Of a stretch of 64,000 nt of DNA, positions 1 to 8,975 are shown in pieces. A program made the translations under genes and the position numbers. Positions within the stretch are counted from its first letter, which is position 1, and each line of letters opens with the position of its first letter. The notes under the pieces were generated by a model that did not search any database, was not told the DNA's origin, and saw nothing but the letters and a program-made list of their open reading frames with translations. The stretch comes from Uliginosibacterium paludis (GTDB taxonomy: Bacteria; Pseudomonadota; Gammaproteobacteria; Burkholderiales; Rhodocyclaceae). Where the stretch lies: the NCBI RefSeq assembly GCF_039631355.1, contig NZ_JBDIVF010000003.1:372001-436000 (forward strand), given 5' to 3'.

Positions 1-616
1 TGTCGCGATTGGCGATCAGCGTAAGCAGGATGGTCAGCGCTGCCAGCGCCCAGGTGCCGACACCGACGACGACAGCGACCTGCGAGCTGAGCTTGATCAC
101 GGAGACCAGCGCCCCCAGAAGGCAGACCTCCAGCATGCTCCAGGGTCGCAGCGAGTCGAGCAGCTTCATCGCATGGGCGAAACCGGGTGCTCGCTGGCCG
201 GCCCGGGCAAAAAGCAGCACCCAGCCGAGCAGGATGATCTGGAGCATCGGGATCAGGATCACGGTCAATGCCGATGGAATCGCGATCAGCGCAGCGGAGC
301 TGTGTCCCATGGCTGCGAAGGACTGCCACAGCGTGACCTCGCGGCTCATGCCCTGCAGCTGGATGCGGATCACCGGATAGCAGTTGGCCAGCAGGAAGAT
401 CATGGCGGCCGTCAGGGTGAGTGCCAGCCACTGATCGAGATTGAGCCGCCCCGCACGATAGAGCACGGCGCCGCAGACTTCGCAGTGCGCCACTTCATGG
501 CGCTGCAGTTCGACGCGCTCGAATACATGGTCGCAGTGCTCGCACACCACGAGATCGGGAAAGGTCTTCATCAGCAGCAGGGGCAAGGGACCGGCGGATC
601 TGCGGGAGCGCGGCAT
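1..616 (-). CDS. PqiA-like inner membrane protein, 3' part cut by window edge
   Basis: The reading frame enters from 616 and stays open to base 1, so the C-terminus is missing. The N-terminal region has two CxxC pairs (CEHC and CEVC) typical of the zinc-ribbon of PqiA-family proteins, then about four hydrophobic spans, including LALTLTAAMIFLLANCYPVI and a long stretch around ALTVILIPMLQIILLGWVLL. This is the layout of one PqiA module. PqiA belongs to an envelope system linked to lipid transport (established for E. coli PqiABC). In-frame ATGs exist at 643, 634, 616 and 571; I chose 616 because a GGGGAG lies just upstream, but 571 is also possible. It follows the efflux operon in the same direction after 64 bp. 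Family call is good; start uncertain. Confidence 0.75.
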   Translation of the reverse strand, partial: MPRSRRSAGPLPLLLMKTFPDLVVCEHCDHVFERVELQRHEVAHCEVCGAVLYRAGRLNLDQWLALTLTAAMIFLLANCYPVIRIQLQGMSREVTLWQSFAAMGHSSAALIAIPSALTVILIPMLQIILLGWVLLFARAGQRAPGFAHAMKLLDSLRPWSMLEVCLLGALVSVIKLSSQVAVVVGVGTWALAALTILLTLIANRD

Positions 617-680
617 GCGCTCCCCGACCCGCATTGTAAGCATCTCGGGCCCTGTCCGCGGAATGCCCCGGTGGTCCGGC

Positions 681-2090
681 CTATTGCGCGCTGAAGTTTC
701 CGCCCAGGGCGAGGTTCAGCGTGGCCTGCGAGGCGAGCAGGTTGTAGCGCGTCTGGATCAGCGAGGTCTGTGCGCTGCGGCGGGTCTGCTGCGCGTCGAG
801 CAGGGTCTGCAGCGGAATGGCGCCTGCCCGGTAGCGCGCGTCATTGATGCGCTCGATTTCCTCTGCGGCGGCGAGCGAACGCTCGAGTTCAGCGGCCTGT
901 TCCTGATATTGCCTGCGGGCCGAGAGCGCGTTCTCCACATCGCCGAGTGCGGTGTAGAAGGTCTTGCGGAAATTCACCACCGCGAGATCGTAGTCGGCCT
1001 GGGCCACCTGCTTGCTGAGCCGCATTTCGCGAGCATTCAGGAAGGGCAGACTCAGCTCGGTGGCCAGTGCCGCCACCGGATTGTTGAGCACGCTGCGCAG
1101 GCGATCACTGCTGCTGCCGAGCGAGCCGGTCAGCGAGAGGTCGGGGTAGTAGCTCGCGCGCGTGGCGTCGCCGCTGGCGAGCGTGCTGCGCAGGCGCAGT
1201 TCCGCTGCCTTCAGGTCGGGGCGGGCGGCGAGCAGCGACGCGGGCAGGCCGGGCTCTACCTCCGGCAGGTTCGAGCGGGGCAGCGTGGCGGGCTCGTCGA
1301 AGCGCCGCTGGGGCGCGCCGCCAAACAGCAGCGCGAAGCTCGTCCGGGCTTCTTCCTGTTGCTGAATCAGGTTGGCGAGGCTGGAGCGCTGACTGGCGAT
1401 GCTCTGCTCGGCAGAGAGCACATCCAGCCGCGATACGGCGCCGGCCGCGAACTTGCGGCGGGTCAGATCGAGAGTTTTCTCGGAATACTCGAGATTCTGG
1501 CGCGAGAGCGCGACTTCTTCGTTGAGCAGACCCAGCTGCCAGTAAAAGGTCGCCACGCTTCCGCTCAGGCTGAGCGCCGTCGCGTTACGGTCTTCCTCGG
1601 TTGCGCTGGCTTCCCACTGGCTGGCGTCGCGCGCGCTGGCAAGCTTGCCCCAGAGATCCAGCTGCCACGACAGCCCCGCACTGGCGGAATAGCTGCGCGA
1701 AATGCTCTTCTCGCCGCGCATCGGACGGCTCAGCTTCTGTCCGACCGATGCGCTGGCCGTCGGCCACAGATCGCTGTCGGCGAGCCCTGCCTGCAGGCGG
1801 GCGCGGCGCAGCGTGATGGCCGCGGCGGCGAGGTCGGCATTGCTGCGCAGCGCCTCTTCCATATGGGCGTTCAGCGCCGGATCGGCAAAGGCCTCCCACC
1901 ATCGTTGCAGGCTGGCGGGCGTCGTGCTGCCCGTCTTGTCCGCATGCAGCCAGCTGGCTGGTGACTCGAGTCTGGGGGCGGTGTAGGGCGTGCGGATCAG
2001 GCTGCTGCAGCCAGAGAGCGTCAGGGCTGCTGCGAGCAGCGCGCACAGCGCACGGCGGGAGGAGGGGGCGGATGACATGGACATGATCAT
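681..2090 (-). CDS. Outer membrane efflux lipoprotein (NodT/TolC family)
   Basis: 469 residues. The N-terminus is a lipoprotein signal ending in LSGC, followed by two long helical repeats rich in Ala, Leu and Arg (for example SLANLIQQQEEARTSFALLF and AEEIERINDARYRAGAIPLQ), which are hallmarks of TolC/NodT outer membrane factors. It would form the outer membrane channel of the tripartite pump made with MacA and MacB upstream. The start overlaps the macB stop by ATGA (2087-2090), so the three genes form one leftward operon. A second Met lies at codon 3. Substrate is unknown; macrolides, siderophores or peptides are all possible for this family. Confidence 0.93.
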   Translation of the reverse strand: MIMSMSSAPSSRRALCALLAAALTLSGCSSLIRTPYTAPRLESPASWLHADKTGSTTPASLQRWWEAFADPALNAHMEEALRSNADLAAAAITLRRARLQAGLADSDLWPTASASVGQKLSRPMRGEKSISRSYSASAGLSWQLDLWGKLASARDASQWEASATEEDRNATALSLSGSVATFYWQLGLLNEEVALSRQNLEYSEKTLDLTRRKFAAGAVSRLDVLSAEQSIASQRSSLANLIQQQEEARTSFALLFGGAPQRRFDEPATLPRSNLPEVEPGLPASLLAARPDLKAAELRLRSTLASGDATRASYYPDLSLTGSLGSSSDRLRSVLNNPVAALATELSLPFLNAREMRLSKQVAQADYDLAVVNFRKTFYTALGDVENALSARRQYQEQAAELERSLAAAEEIERINDARYRAGAIPLQTLLDAQQTRRSAQTSLIQTRYNLLASQATLNLALGGNFSAQ

Positions 2091-4039
2091 TCCCTGGCCA
2101 GCGCATCCACCGGATTGAGGCGGGCGGCATTGCGCGCCGGCACGAATCCGAAGACGAGGCCGATGAGGGTCGAGCAGCCGAAGGCCGCGATGATGGAAGC
2201 GGTGGAGTAGATCATCGAGAAGTCAGGACTGATCAGGCCCACCAGCACGCCGACCAGGCGCGCCAGCAGCACACCGAGGATGCCGCCTGCGAGGCAGACC
2301 AGCACGGCTTCGATGAGGAACTGCTGCATGATGTCGCCCTGGCGCGCGCCAACGGCCATGCGCACGCCGATTTCGCGCGTCCGCTCCGTCACCGACACCA
2401 GCATGATGTTCATCACGCCGATGCCGCCCACCACCAGCGAGATCACCGCGATGGCCGAGATCAGCAGCGTCATGGTCTGCGTGGTTTTCTCGATGGTCTG
2501 GCGGATGCTGTCGGTATTGAAAAGGTAGAAATCCTCGCGGCCGTGCCGCAACAGCATCAGGCTCTTGATGCCTTCCTCGGCGGCAGAGGTCGAGACGTTG
2601 TCGCGCACGCGCACGGTGATGCTGCGCAGATAGCGCTGACCGAGCAGGCGGTTCTGTGCCGTGGTGTAGGGCACCCAGACGTTGAGCGCATCGTTGTTGC
2701 CGAAGCCGCTTTCCTTCTTCTGGGTCACGCCGATGATCCGCGCCGGCATGCTGCCCAGCAGGATGACCTTGCCGACGACGTTGCGTGTTTCGGCAAAGAG
2801 CGCCTTGCGCGTGTTTTCGTCGATCACCACTTCCTGTGCCGAGCGTTTTTCGCTGTCAGCATCGAAGGCGCTGCCCTCGGCGAACTCCAGGCCCCGCACG
2901 CGGAAATACTGCATGCCCACGCCATTGACCGTGCCCGAGGCTGCGATGTTTTCGAAAACCAGCGTCTTGGAGGTGCTGACCGCCGGCGTCACGCTGTCGA
3001 CATAGGATTGCTCGGCCAGCGCGTCGGCGTCAGACGAGACCAGCGTCTGCACGCGCGCCGAGCGGATGTCGCCGAAACCTGCGCCCGGATACACGTCGAT
3101 GGTGTTGGTGCCCATCGCCGAGATGTTTTTCAGCACGCTTTCCTGCGAGCCCTTGCCGAGTGCCACGACCGACACCACCGAAGCGATGCCGATGATGATC
3201 CCCAGCATGGTGAGAAAGGTGCGCATGCGATGCGAGGCCATGGCCACGACGGCCATGCGGAAAGCCTCGCCGAAGCGGTCACGCATGGCTTGCCAGGCGC
3301 GCGCCGCCGGTGCTGGGTGCTCGTCCTTGCGGGCGGCAGGGGCGGGCGCATCATCCTTGCGGCGGTCTGCAGTGATCACGCCGTCGCTGATCTCGATGAT
3401 CCGGTGGGCGTGGCTGGCGACCTGCAAGTCGTGCGTCACGATGATGATCGTGTGGCCGTCGGCGTGCAGTTCCTTGAGCACGGCCATGACTTCCTGGCCG
3501 CTGTGGGTGTCGAGTGCGCCGGTCGGCTCGTCGGCCAGGATCACCTGGCCCCCGTTCATGAGCGCCCGTGCGATCGAAACCCGCTGCTGCTGGCCGCCCG
3601 AGAGCTGACCCGGCTTGTGGTGCATGCGATCCGAGAGTCCCAGCCGAGCGAGCAGCTGCTCGGCCCGGGCATGGCGCTCGCGCCGGTCGCGGCCGGCATA
3701 GATGGCCGGAATCTCGACGTTGCCGCGCGCGTTCAGATCCGACAGCAGGTGATAGCGCTGGAAGATGAAGCCGAAGTGCTCACGGCGCAGCTCGGCCAGT
3801 TCATCGGGTTCGAGACTGCCGGTTTCGCGGCCCGCCACGCGGTAGCTGCCTTCGGTGGGCCGGTCCAGACAGCCCAGGATGTTCATCAGCGTCGATTTGC
3901 CCGAACCCGAAGCGCCCACGATGGCGACGAGTTCGCCGGCCTCGATGGTCAGATTCACATGGTCGAGGACGCGCAGCGTGCCTTCGCCGGCCGGGTAGTC
4001 CCGGCACAGCTCGCGCAATTCAAGAAGAGGTGTGCTCAT
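2087..4039 (-). CDS. macB: MacB-type ABC transporter, ATPase-permease fusion
   Basis: 650 residues, the usual MacB length. The N-terminal ATPase domain has Walker A GASGSGKST, signature LSGGQQQRVSIARAL, Walker B VILADEPTGALD and a switch His in IIIVTHD. After a linker comes the first membrane span (near FLTMLGIIIGIASVVSVVAL), a large periplasmic MacB-PCD domain, and three C-terminal spans separated by the FtsX-like core (TREIGVRMAVGARQGDI). MacB works as a dimer that drives transport through a MacA-TolC conduit from the periplasm rather than moving substrate across the inner membrane (established for E. coli). It lies 15 bp after macA and overlaps the outer membrane factor by ATGA. Confidence 0.95.
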   Translation of the reverse strand: MSTPLLELRELCRDYPAGEGTLRVLDHVNLTIEAGELVAIVGASGSGKSTLMNILGCLDRPTEGSYRVAGRETGSLEPDELAELRREHFGFIFQRYHLLSDLNARGNVEIPAIYAGRDRRERHARAEQLLARLGLSDRMHHKPGQLSGGQQQRVSIARALMNGGQVILADEPTGALDTHSGQEVMAVLKELHADGHTIIIVTHDLQVASHAHRIIEISDGVITADRRKDDAPAPAARKDEHPAPAARAWQAMRDRFGEAFRMAVVAMASHRMRTFLTMLGIIIGIASVVSVVALGKGSQESVLKNISAMGTNTIDVYPGAGFGDIRSARVQTLVSSDADALAEQSYVDSVTPAVSTSKTLVFENIAASGTVNGVGMQYFRVRGLEFAEGSAFDADSEKRSAQEVVIDENTRKALFAETRNVVGKVILLGSMPARIIGVTQKKESGFGNNDALNVWVPYTTAQNRLLGQRYLRSITVRVRDNVSTSAAEEGIKSLMLLRHGREDFYLFNTDSIRQTIEKTTQTMTLLISAIAVISLVVGGIGVMNIMLVSVTERTREIGVRMAVGARQGDIMQQFLIEAVLVCLAGGILGVLLARLVGVLVGLISPDFSMIYSTASIIAAFGCSTLIGLVFGFVPARNAARLNPVDALARE

Positions 4040-4054
4040 GTGTGAAGCCCCGGA

Positions 4055-5269
4055 TCACATCATGGGCGGCGGACGCATGCGGTTGTTGCGCTGCGAGCCG
4101 GCCGTCCCCGCGGCCGCCTGACCGAGTACGACTTCATCGCCCTCGCCGAGGCCCTCAAGCACTTCGGCATTGCTCTTGTTGTTGAGCCCGATCTTCACCT
4201 GACGGGGCACGGCCATGCCGTGCTCATCCAGCACCCGGACTTCGTAGCGGCCATCGCGGCCCTTGCGGCCCAGCGCGGTGCTCGGGATCAGCAGCGCCTT
4301 TTCCGACTCCGCCAGCACGATGTTGACCTGGGTGGTCATCGAGATGCGCAGGCGGTCATCCGGATTGTCGACCTCGAAGCGACCGTTGTAATAGATGGCC
4401 GTGCTGGTGGAGGTCGTGCTGGTCGTGGTGGTCGAGGTCGTGGTGCTGCTGATCGAGTCCGGCGCCGGCTCGATCGATGCGAGCGTGGTGGTGTAGCGCT
4501 TGTCCGGCTCGCCGAGGATGGTGAAATAGACCTTCTGGCCGGGTTTGACGCGGGTCACGTCCGCTTCGGAGATCTGCGCCTTGACGCTGACCCGGTCAAG
4601 CCGGGCGAGCTTGATGATGGTCGGTGTGCTCTGGTTGGCGTTCACCGTGGTGCCTTCCTCGTTGATCACCGCGACGACCGTGCCGTCGATCGGTGCGAGG
4701 ATGCGGGTGTAGCCCAGATTCACCCTGGCGGTATCGACCGTGATGCGGGCCTGGGCGATTTCGGCTTCCAGCTGCTTGACCGCGGCCTGGCTGCTGATCA
4801 GCGTGGCTTCGGCCGTTTCGAAATCTTCGCGCGAGCCGGCATCCTGCTCCATCAGGCTCTTGGCGCGCTTGAAGGAAAGCTCGGCCTGGCGCAGCGTAGC
4901 CTGCTTGGAGCCCAGCTGCGCCGTCGAACTGTTGAGCGCCGCCTCGGCGTTGCGCAGGTTGTTCTGCTGGGTGAGCGAATCGATCTCGGCGATCAGGTCG
5001 CCTTTCTTTACCTTGTCGCCCAGCTTCACCTTGAGCGACTTGATCTGGCCCGAGACCTGCGAGCCTACCCCCACCAGCTTGGCGGCTTCGATCGTGCCGG
5101 TGGCCAGCACCGATTCCTCTATCGACCCGGCGCGCGCCGGCGTGGTGACATAGGCCGGAGCGGGTGGCGGCGAGAAGACTTTCCACGCGATCAGGCCGAG
5201 AATGATCAGGACGATCAGGGCGATGATGAGGTTGCGCGGGCGCAGCCAGCGCTTCTTGTTCGTCTGCAT
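4055..5269 (-). CDS. macA: MacA-type periplasmic adaptor subunit
   Basis: 404 residues. A single N-terminal membrane anchor (NLIIALIVLIILGLIAWKVF) is followed by a split lipoyl domain (first half near VGVGSQVSGQIKSLKVKLGD), an alpha-helical hairpin of about 80 residues, the second lipoyl half (RILAPIDGTVVAVINEEGTT) and beta-barrel domains, as in MacA/HlyD adaptors. It is the first gene of the leftward operon with macB and the outer membrane lipoprotein. An oddity is a run of almost only Ser and Thr around residues 275-293 in the middle of the beta-barrel domain, probably an extended flexible loop. Starts at ATG 5269. Confidence 0.93.
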   Translation of the reverse strand: MQTNKKRWLRPRNLIIALIVLIILGLIAWKVFSPPPAPAYVTTPARAGSIEESVLATGTIEAAKLVGVGSQVSGQIKSLKVKLGDKVKKGDLIAEIDSLTQQNNLRNAEAALNSSTAQLGSKQATLRQAELSFKRAKSLMEQDAGSREDFETAEATLISSQAAVKQLEAEIAQARITVDTARVNLGYTRILAPIDGTVVAVINEEGTTVNANQSTPTIIKLARLDRVSVKAQISEADVTRVKPGQKVYFTILGEPDKRYTTTLASIEPAPDSISSTTTSTTTTSTTSTSTAIYYNGRFEVDNPDDRLRISMTTQVNIVLAESEKALLIPSTALGRKGRDGRYEVRVLDEHGMAVPRQVKIGLNNKSNAEVLEGLGEGDEVVLGQAAAGTAGSQRNNRMRPPPMM

Positions 5270-5617
5270 GGTGGTGATGGACTCGACGGGCAGCGTGAGC
5301 GGAATAACTGGAAACCCTGATTATTCGCGAGCTTTGCGTAATCCGCACGCCTGGCTCGGTAAGGCCTTGTAAAAATCCGGTGTCGAACGGTGAGCGCCGG
5401 TGCATGCCGGCATGGCGTCGCCTGGCTTGCGGCGCAAGCCACCCGCCCATGCTCTTCATTCAACGCGAATGAGCGGAATATCGGCATCCGCATGACAACG
5501 GGCTGCAGGCTGGCGAAATCGGCCTCTGGCGCGCGCCCGCGGTTGCTGCCGCGCAGGCATGCGGAGTAGAGTCGGCCGTCGGTCCGCATGCCGCGGACGC
5601 ATTTGCGGAGAAGGTGC
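5270..5617. other. Divergent intergenic region macA / nicotinamidase-like gene
   Basis: 348 bp between macA (leftward) and the hydrolase gene (rightward). No convincing gene is seen; the open frames here are antisense extensions. On the minus strand there is TTTTTACAAGGCCTT near 5363-5377, which resembles the TTTACAAG block found upstream of the two PepSY genes, but a single copy is weak evidence. The hydrolase ribosome binding site GGAGAAGG is at the right end. Confidence 0.4.
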
Positions 5618-6481
5618 ATGCCACAGGGCGGCCAGCATTTGCTGATCATTGATCCACAGAACGATTTCTGCGACCTGCCGGAGGAGGCCTGCGCGCTCAT
5701 CGACGGCCAGCGCAGCGTGCCTGCCTTGCCGGTGCCGGGGGCGCACGCCGACATGCTGCGGCTCGCGGAGCTGATCGACCGGGCGGGTGCGGCAATCGAT
5801 GCCATCAGCATCACGCTGGATTCTCACCACCACTTCGACATCGGGCACCCCGCCTTCTGGCAGGACGCGGGCGGTGAGGCCGTGTCGGCCTTCACCCCGG
5901 TGCAGGCGGCCGATGTGCGGGCAGGGCGCATCCTGCCGCGCAGGGCGGAGCGCCGCGAGCGGGTGCTCGCCTATCTCGATGCGCTGGAAGCCGCCGGCCG
6001 CTACACCCACATGATCTGGCCGCAACACTGCGAGATCGGCAGCTGGGGCCATGGCATCCATGCCGCGCTGCTGGCCTCGTGCCAGCGCTGGGAGGCGTCC
6101 AGGCTGGAAGCCGTCAACACGATCTTCAAGGGCAGCAATCCCTGGACGGAGCATTACAGCGCGGTGATGGCCGAAGTGCCCGATCCGGCTGACCCGGCTT
6201 CGGGGCTCAATCAGGCACTGATCGATCAGCTTCTCGCCGCCACGCGCGTGTTCATTGCCGGTGAGGCCGGCAGCCATTGCGTGAAAGCCAGCACCGAGCA
6301 CATCGTGGCCGCGTTTGCGCCGGCGGCGCGGGGGCGGATCGTGCTGCTCACCGATTGCATGAGCCCGGTCAGCGGTTTCGAAGCGGCCCAGCGAGACTTC
6401 CTTGCGGCCATGCAGGCGCAGGGCGTGGGCCTGCTCGACGCATCACAAGCGGCCGCCAGCCTGCTGGCCGGCCCGCGCTGA
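5618..6481 (+). CDS. Nicotinamidase-like cysteine hydrolase (isochorismatase fold)
   Basis: 287 residues from ATG 5618, chosen over the in-frame ATG at 5588 because GGAGAAGG sits correctly before it. The catalytic triad of the family can be placed as Asp12 (LLIIDPQNDFCD), Lys171 (TIFKGSNP) and Cys221 (GEAGSHCVKAS). A metal-site-like stretch LDSHHHFDIGHPAFW and the motif MIWPQHCEIG also match nicotinamidases. The protein is longer than typical PncA (about 210 residues), with an insertion between the Asp and Lys. Only 11 bp separate it from pncB, which supports hydrolysis of nicotinamide to nicotinate for NAD salvage; a different amide substrate cannot be excluded. Confidence 0.85.
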   Translation: MPQGGQHLLIIDPQNDFCDLPEEACALIDGQRSVPALPVPGAHADMLRLAELIDRAGAAIDAISITLDSHHHFDIGHPAFWQDAGGEAVSAFTPVQAADVRAGRILPRRAERRERVLAYLDALEAAGRYTHMIWPQHCEIGSWGHGIHAALLASCQRWEASRLEAVNTIFKGSNPWTEHYSAVMAEVPDPADPASGLNQALIDQLLAATRVFIAGEAGSHCVKASTEHIVAAFAPAARGRIVLLTDCMSPVSGFEAAQRDFLAAMQAQGVGLLDASQAAASLLAGPR

Positions 6482-6492
6482 ACGGAGGCCGC

Positions 6493-7701
6493 ATGCTGTC
6501 GGGAAATGACGCGCCGGTCGTGCGCAGCCTGCTGGAGAACGACCTCTACAAATTCACGATGTGGCAGGCCCTGCTGCACAGCAACCCCGGTGCACAGGCC
6601 GAGTACCGCTTCGTGTGCCGCAATACGCCGGCTTTTCCGCTGGCCGAACTGAAGCCGGCCCTCGATGCCGAGCTCGACCGCCTGTGTGCGATGAATTTCG
6701 CCCAGGAGGAGCTGGACTACCTTTCCAGCCTGCGCTTCATCAAGAGCGACTTCGTCGACTTCCTCTCGGTCTTCCGCTTCCAGCGGCGCTTTGTGGAAGT
6801 GGGCGTCGAAGGCGAGACGCTGACCGTGGTGGCCCGCGGGCCGCTCGTGCACGTGATGGGCTTCGAGATCTTCGTGCTCTACATCGTCAATGAACTCTAT
6901 TTCAGGCGCCTGCCGGTGCAGGGCGTAATGGAGGTGGCCCGCGAGCGCCTGGCGGCCAAGATAGCCCAGGTCAAGGCCGTGCAGGACGAGATGGCCGCAG
7001 ACGGCCCCTGGCCGTTCGTGTTTTTCGATTTCGGCCTGCGTCGCCGCTACTCCGGCGCCTGGCATGAAGAGGTGGTCACGAGCTTCGCGCGCGAGCTGCC
7101 CGGCCATTTTCGCGGCACCAGCAATGTTCATCTGGCCCGGAAGCTGGGTCTCACGCCGATCGGCACGATGGCGCATGAATATCTGCAGGCCTATCAGTCA
7201 TTCGGGTTCCGCCTGCGCGATTTCCAGAAAGCCGCGCTGGAAGGCTGGGTGCAGGAGTTCCGCGGCGACCTGGGTGTGGCGCTGACCGATGTCGTGGGCA
7301 TGGACGCCTTCCTGCGCGACTTCGATCTCTACTTTGCCAAGCTCTTCGACGGTCTGCGCCACGACTCGGGCGACCCGGTGCTCTGGGGCGAGAAAGCCAT
7401 CGCCCATTACCGCAGCCTGCGCATCGACCCGCTGAGCAAGCGCCTGGTGTTCTCGGACGGCCTCAACATTCCGCGCGCGCTGGAGCTCTATCGCCACTTC
7501 CGCGGCCGCATCCATACGAGCTACGGCATCGGTACCGATCTGAGCAACGACGTGCCGCACAAGCCGCTCAACATCGTCATGAAGATGACGGTCTGCAACG
7601 GCCAGCCGGTGGCCAAGCTTTCCGACGCGCCAGGCAAGACGCTCTGCGAGGATGAAACCTTCTTGGCTTATCTGCGTCAGGTCTTCCAGCATCCGCGCTG
7701 A
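6493..7701 (+). CDS. pncB: Nicotinate phosphoribosyltransferase
   Basis: 402 residues, the expected length for PncB. Converts nicotinate and PRPP to nicotinate mononucleotide in the Preiss-Handler pathway, with ATP use through a phospho-His. The likely phospho-His is His228 in PIGTMAHEYLQAYQS, aligned with the GT-x-AHE motif of the family. Other matches are SLLENDLYKFTMWQA at the N-terminus, LRHDSGDPVLWGEK, and YGIGTDLSNDV (phosphate-binding region). The start is ATG 6493 behind GGAGG; an upstream in-frame ATG (6277) lies inside the preceding gene and is not needed. It forms a two-gene unit with the nicotinamidase-like hydrolase. Confidence 0.96.
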   Translation: MLSGNDAPVVRSLLENDLYKFTMWQALLHSNPGAQAEYRFVCRNTPAFPLAELKPALDAELDRLCAMNFAQEELDYLSSLRFIKSDFVDFLSVFRFQRRFVEVGVEGETLTVVARGPLVHVMGFEIFVLYIVNELYFRRLPVQGVMEVARERLAAKIAQVKAVQDEMAADGPWPFVFFDFGLRRRYSGAWHEEVVTSFARELPGHFRGTSNVHLARKLGLTPIGTMAHEYLQAYQSFGFRLRDFQKAALEGWVQEFRGDLGVALTDVVGMDAFLRDFDLYFAKLFDGLRHDSGDPVLWGEKAIAHYRSLRIDPLSKRLVFSDGLNIPRALELYRHFRGRIHTSYGIGTDLSNDVPHKPLNIVMKMTVCNGQPVAKLSDAPGKTLCEDETFLAYLRQVFQHPR

Positions 7702-7722
7702 ATCGGCCCGATTTTCATGAAT

Positions 7723-7757
7723 GCATGGACTGGCTCCTCGGGTGAGCCAGTCCATGC
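7723..7757 (+). terminator. Perfect 14-bp hairpin after pncB
   Basis: The arms 7723-7736 (GCATGGACTGGCTC) and 7744-7757 are exact reverse complements around a 7-base loop, 22 bp after the pncB stop. No T-run follows, so this is either an atypical terminator or an mRNA 3'-end stabiliser. Confidence 0.6.
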
Positions 7758-7829
7758 GGCATCATGTCGGCCCTGACGGCAGGCTGCCTGCCGGTTCCGC
7801 CGGTTTTTCTGCCCGGAGACTGATTCCGC

Positions 7830-8975
7830 ATGCGATTCCTTCACACTGCCGACTGGCATCTCGGCCGCATCTTCAACGCCCGCAGCCTGCTCGAGGACCA
7901 GCGCCATCTGCTCGACCAGCTCGTCGGGCTGGTCGCGCAACGCAAGCCCGACGCCGTCCTGATCGCCGGGGATGTCTTTGACCGGGCCGTGCCGCCGCCC
8001 GAGGCCGTCGCGCTGCTGAGCGAGGTGCTCTCGCGCATCGTGATCGGGCTGCGGACGCCGGTCCTGATGATTGCCGGCAATCATGACAGCGGCGAGCGCC
8101 TGGGTTTTGGCGCACCCTTGCTCGCGGCCGGCGGATTGCATCTGGCCGGGCCCGCCGGGCAGGTGGCCACACTGCGTCTGGCTGACGCGCACGGGCCGGT
8201 AGATGTCATCGGCCTGCCGTATGCCGAGCCCGCCGAGGTCCGCGCCCTGCATGCACTGGATGACACCCCGGATCATGCCGAAAGCATGCGTCTGCAGCTC
8301 GACGCGCTGCGGGCCCGGCCGGACAAGGCGGCGCGCACCGTGCTGGTCGGGCATGCCTTCGTGATGGGCGGCGAAGGCTGCGACTCGGAGCGCCCGCTGT
8401 CGGTCGGCGGCAGCGGCGCCATCGGTGCCGAGGTCTTTGCCGGCTTTGACTATGTCGCACTGGGGCATCTGCATCGGCCGCAGACGTTCGCAGGTGGCCG
8501 GGTGCATTACTCAGGCTCGCTGATGAAGTATTCGCTGTCCGAAGTGGATCAGGCCAAATCGGTGTCGCTCGTCGAGCTCGATGGAAACGGCGCGGTGAGC
8601 ATCGAGCGGATCGCGCTCGAACCGCTGCGCGCGTTGCGCATTCTCGAAGGATCGCTGGAGGACCTGCTTCAGCGCGGCGCGCAGGATCCGCGCAAGGAGG
8701 ATTACATCCATGCGCGCCTGACCGACGCCGGGGCGCTGCTGGACCCGATGAGCCGTCTGCGGGAAGTCTGGCCCAACGCGCTCTCGATCGAGCGTCTGGT
8801 GCTGAGTCAGCGGGGCGAAGGGCTCACGCGCCGGGCTTCGACCCGGCAACTCGCGCCGGCCGAGCTTTTTGCCTCCTTCCTCAGGGAAGTAGCCGATGAA
8901 GACCTGGACGAGGCCCGCCGGGCCGCGTTTGCAGAGGTTTTGCAGACGCTGGGCGGTGAAAGGGGCGCCGCATGA
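7830..8975 (+). CDS. sbcD: Exonuclease subunit SbcD
   Basis: 381 residues. Calcineurin-like phosphoesterase with the Mre11/SbcD motifs in order: HTADWHLGR, IAGDVFDRA, IAGNHDSGERL, GHAFVMGG and YVALGHLHRPQ, which together form the two-metal site. SbcD is the nuclease of the SbcCD complex, which opens hairpins and processes DNA ends. The C-terminal capping region (from about residue 270) carries the SbcC-interacting part. The stop overlaps the sbcC start by ATGA at 8972-8975, so the two subunits are translationally coupled. Confidence 0.96.
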   Translation: MRFLHTADWHLGRIFNARSLLEDQRHLLDQLVGLVAQRKPDAVLIAGDVFDRAVPPPEAVALLSEVLSRIVIGLRTPVLMIAGNHDSGERLGFGAPLLAAGGLHLAGPAGQVATLRLADAHGPVDVIGLPYAEPAEVRALHALDDTPDHAESMRLQLDALRARPDKAARTVLVGHAFVMGGEGCDSERPLSVGGSGAIGAEVFAGFDYVALGHLHRPQTFAGGRVHYSGSLMKYSLSEVDQAKSVSLVELDGNGAVSIERIALEPLRALRILEGSLEDLLQRGAQDPRKEDYIHARLTDAGALLDPMSRLREVWPNALSIERLVLSQRGEGLTRRASTRQLAPAELFASFLREVADEDLDEARRAAFAEVLQTLGGERGAA

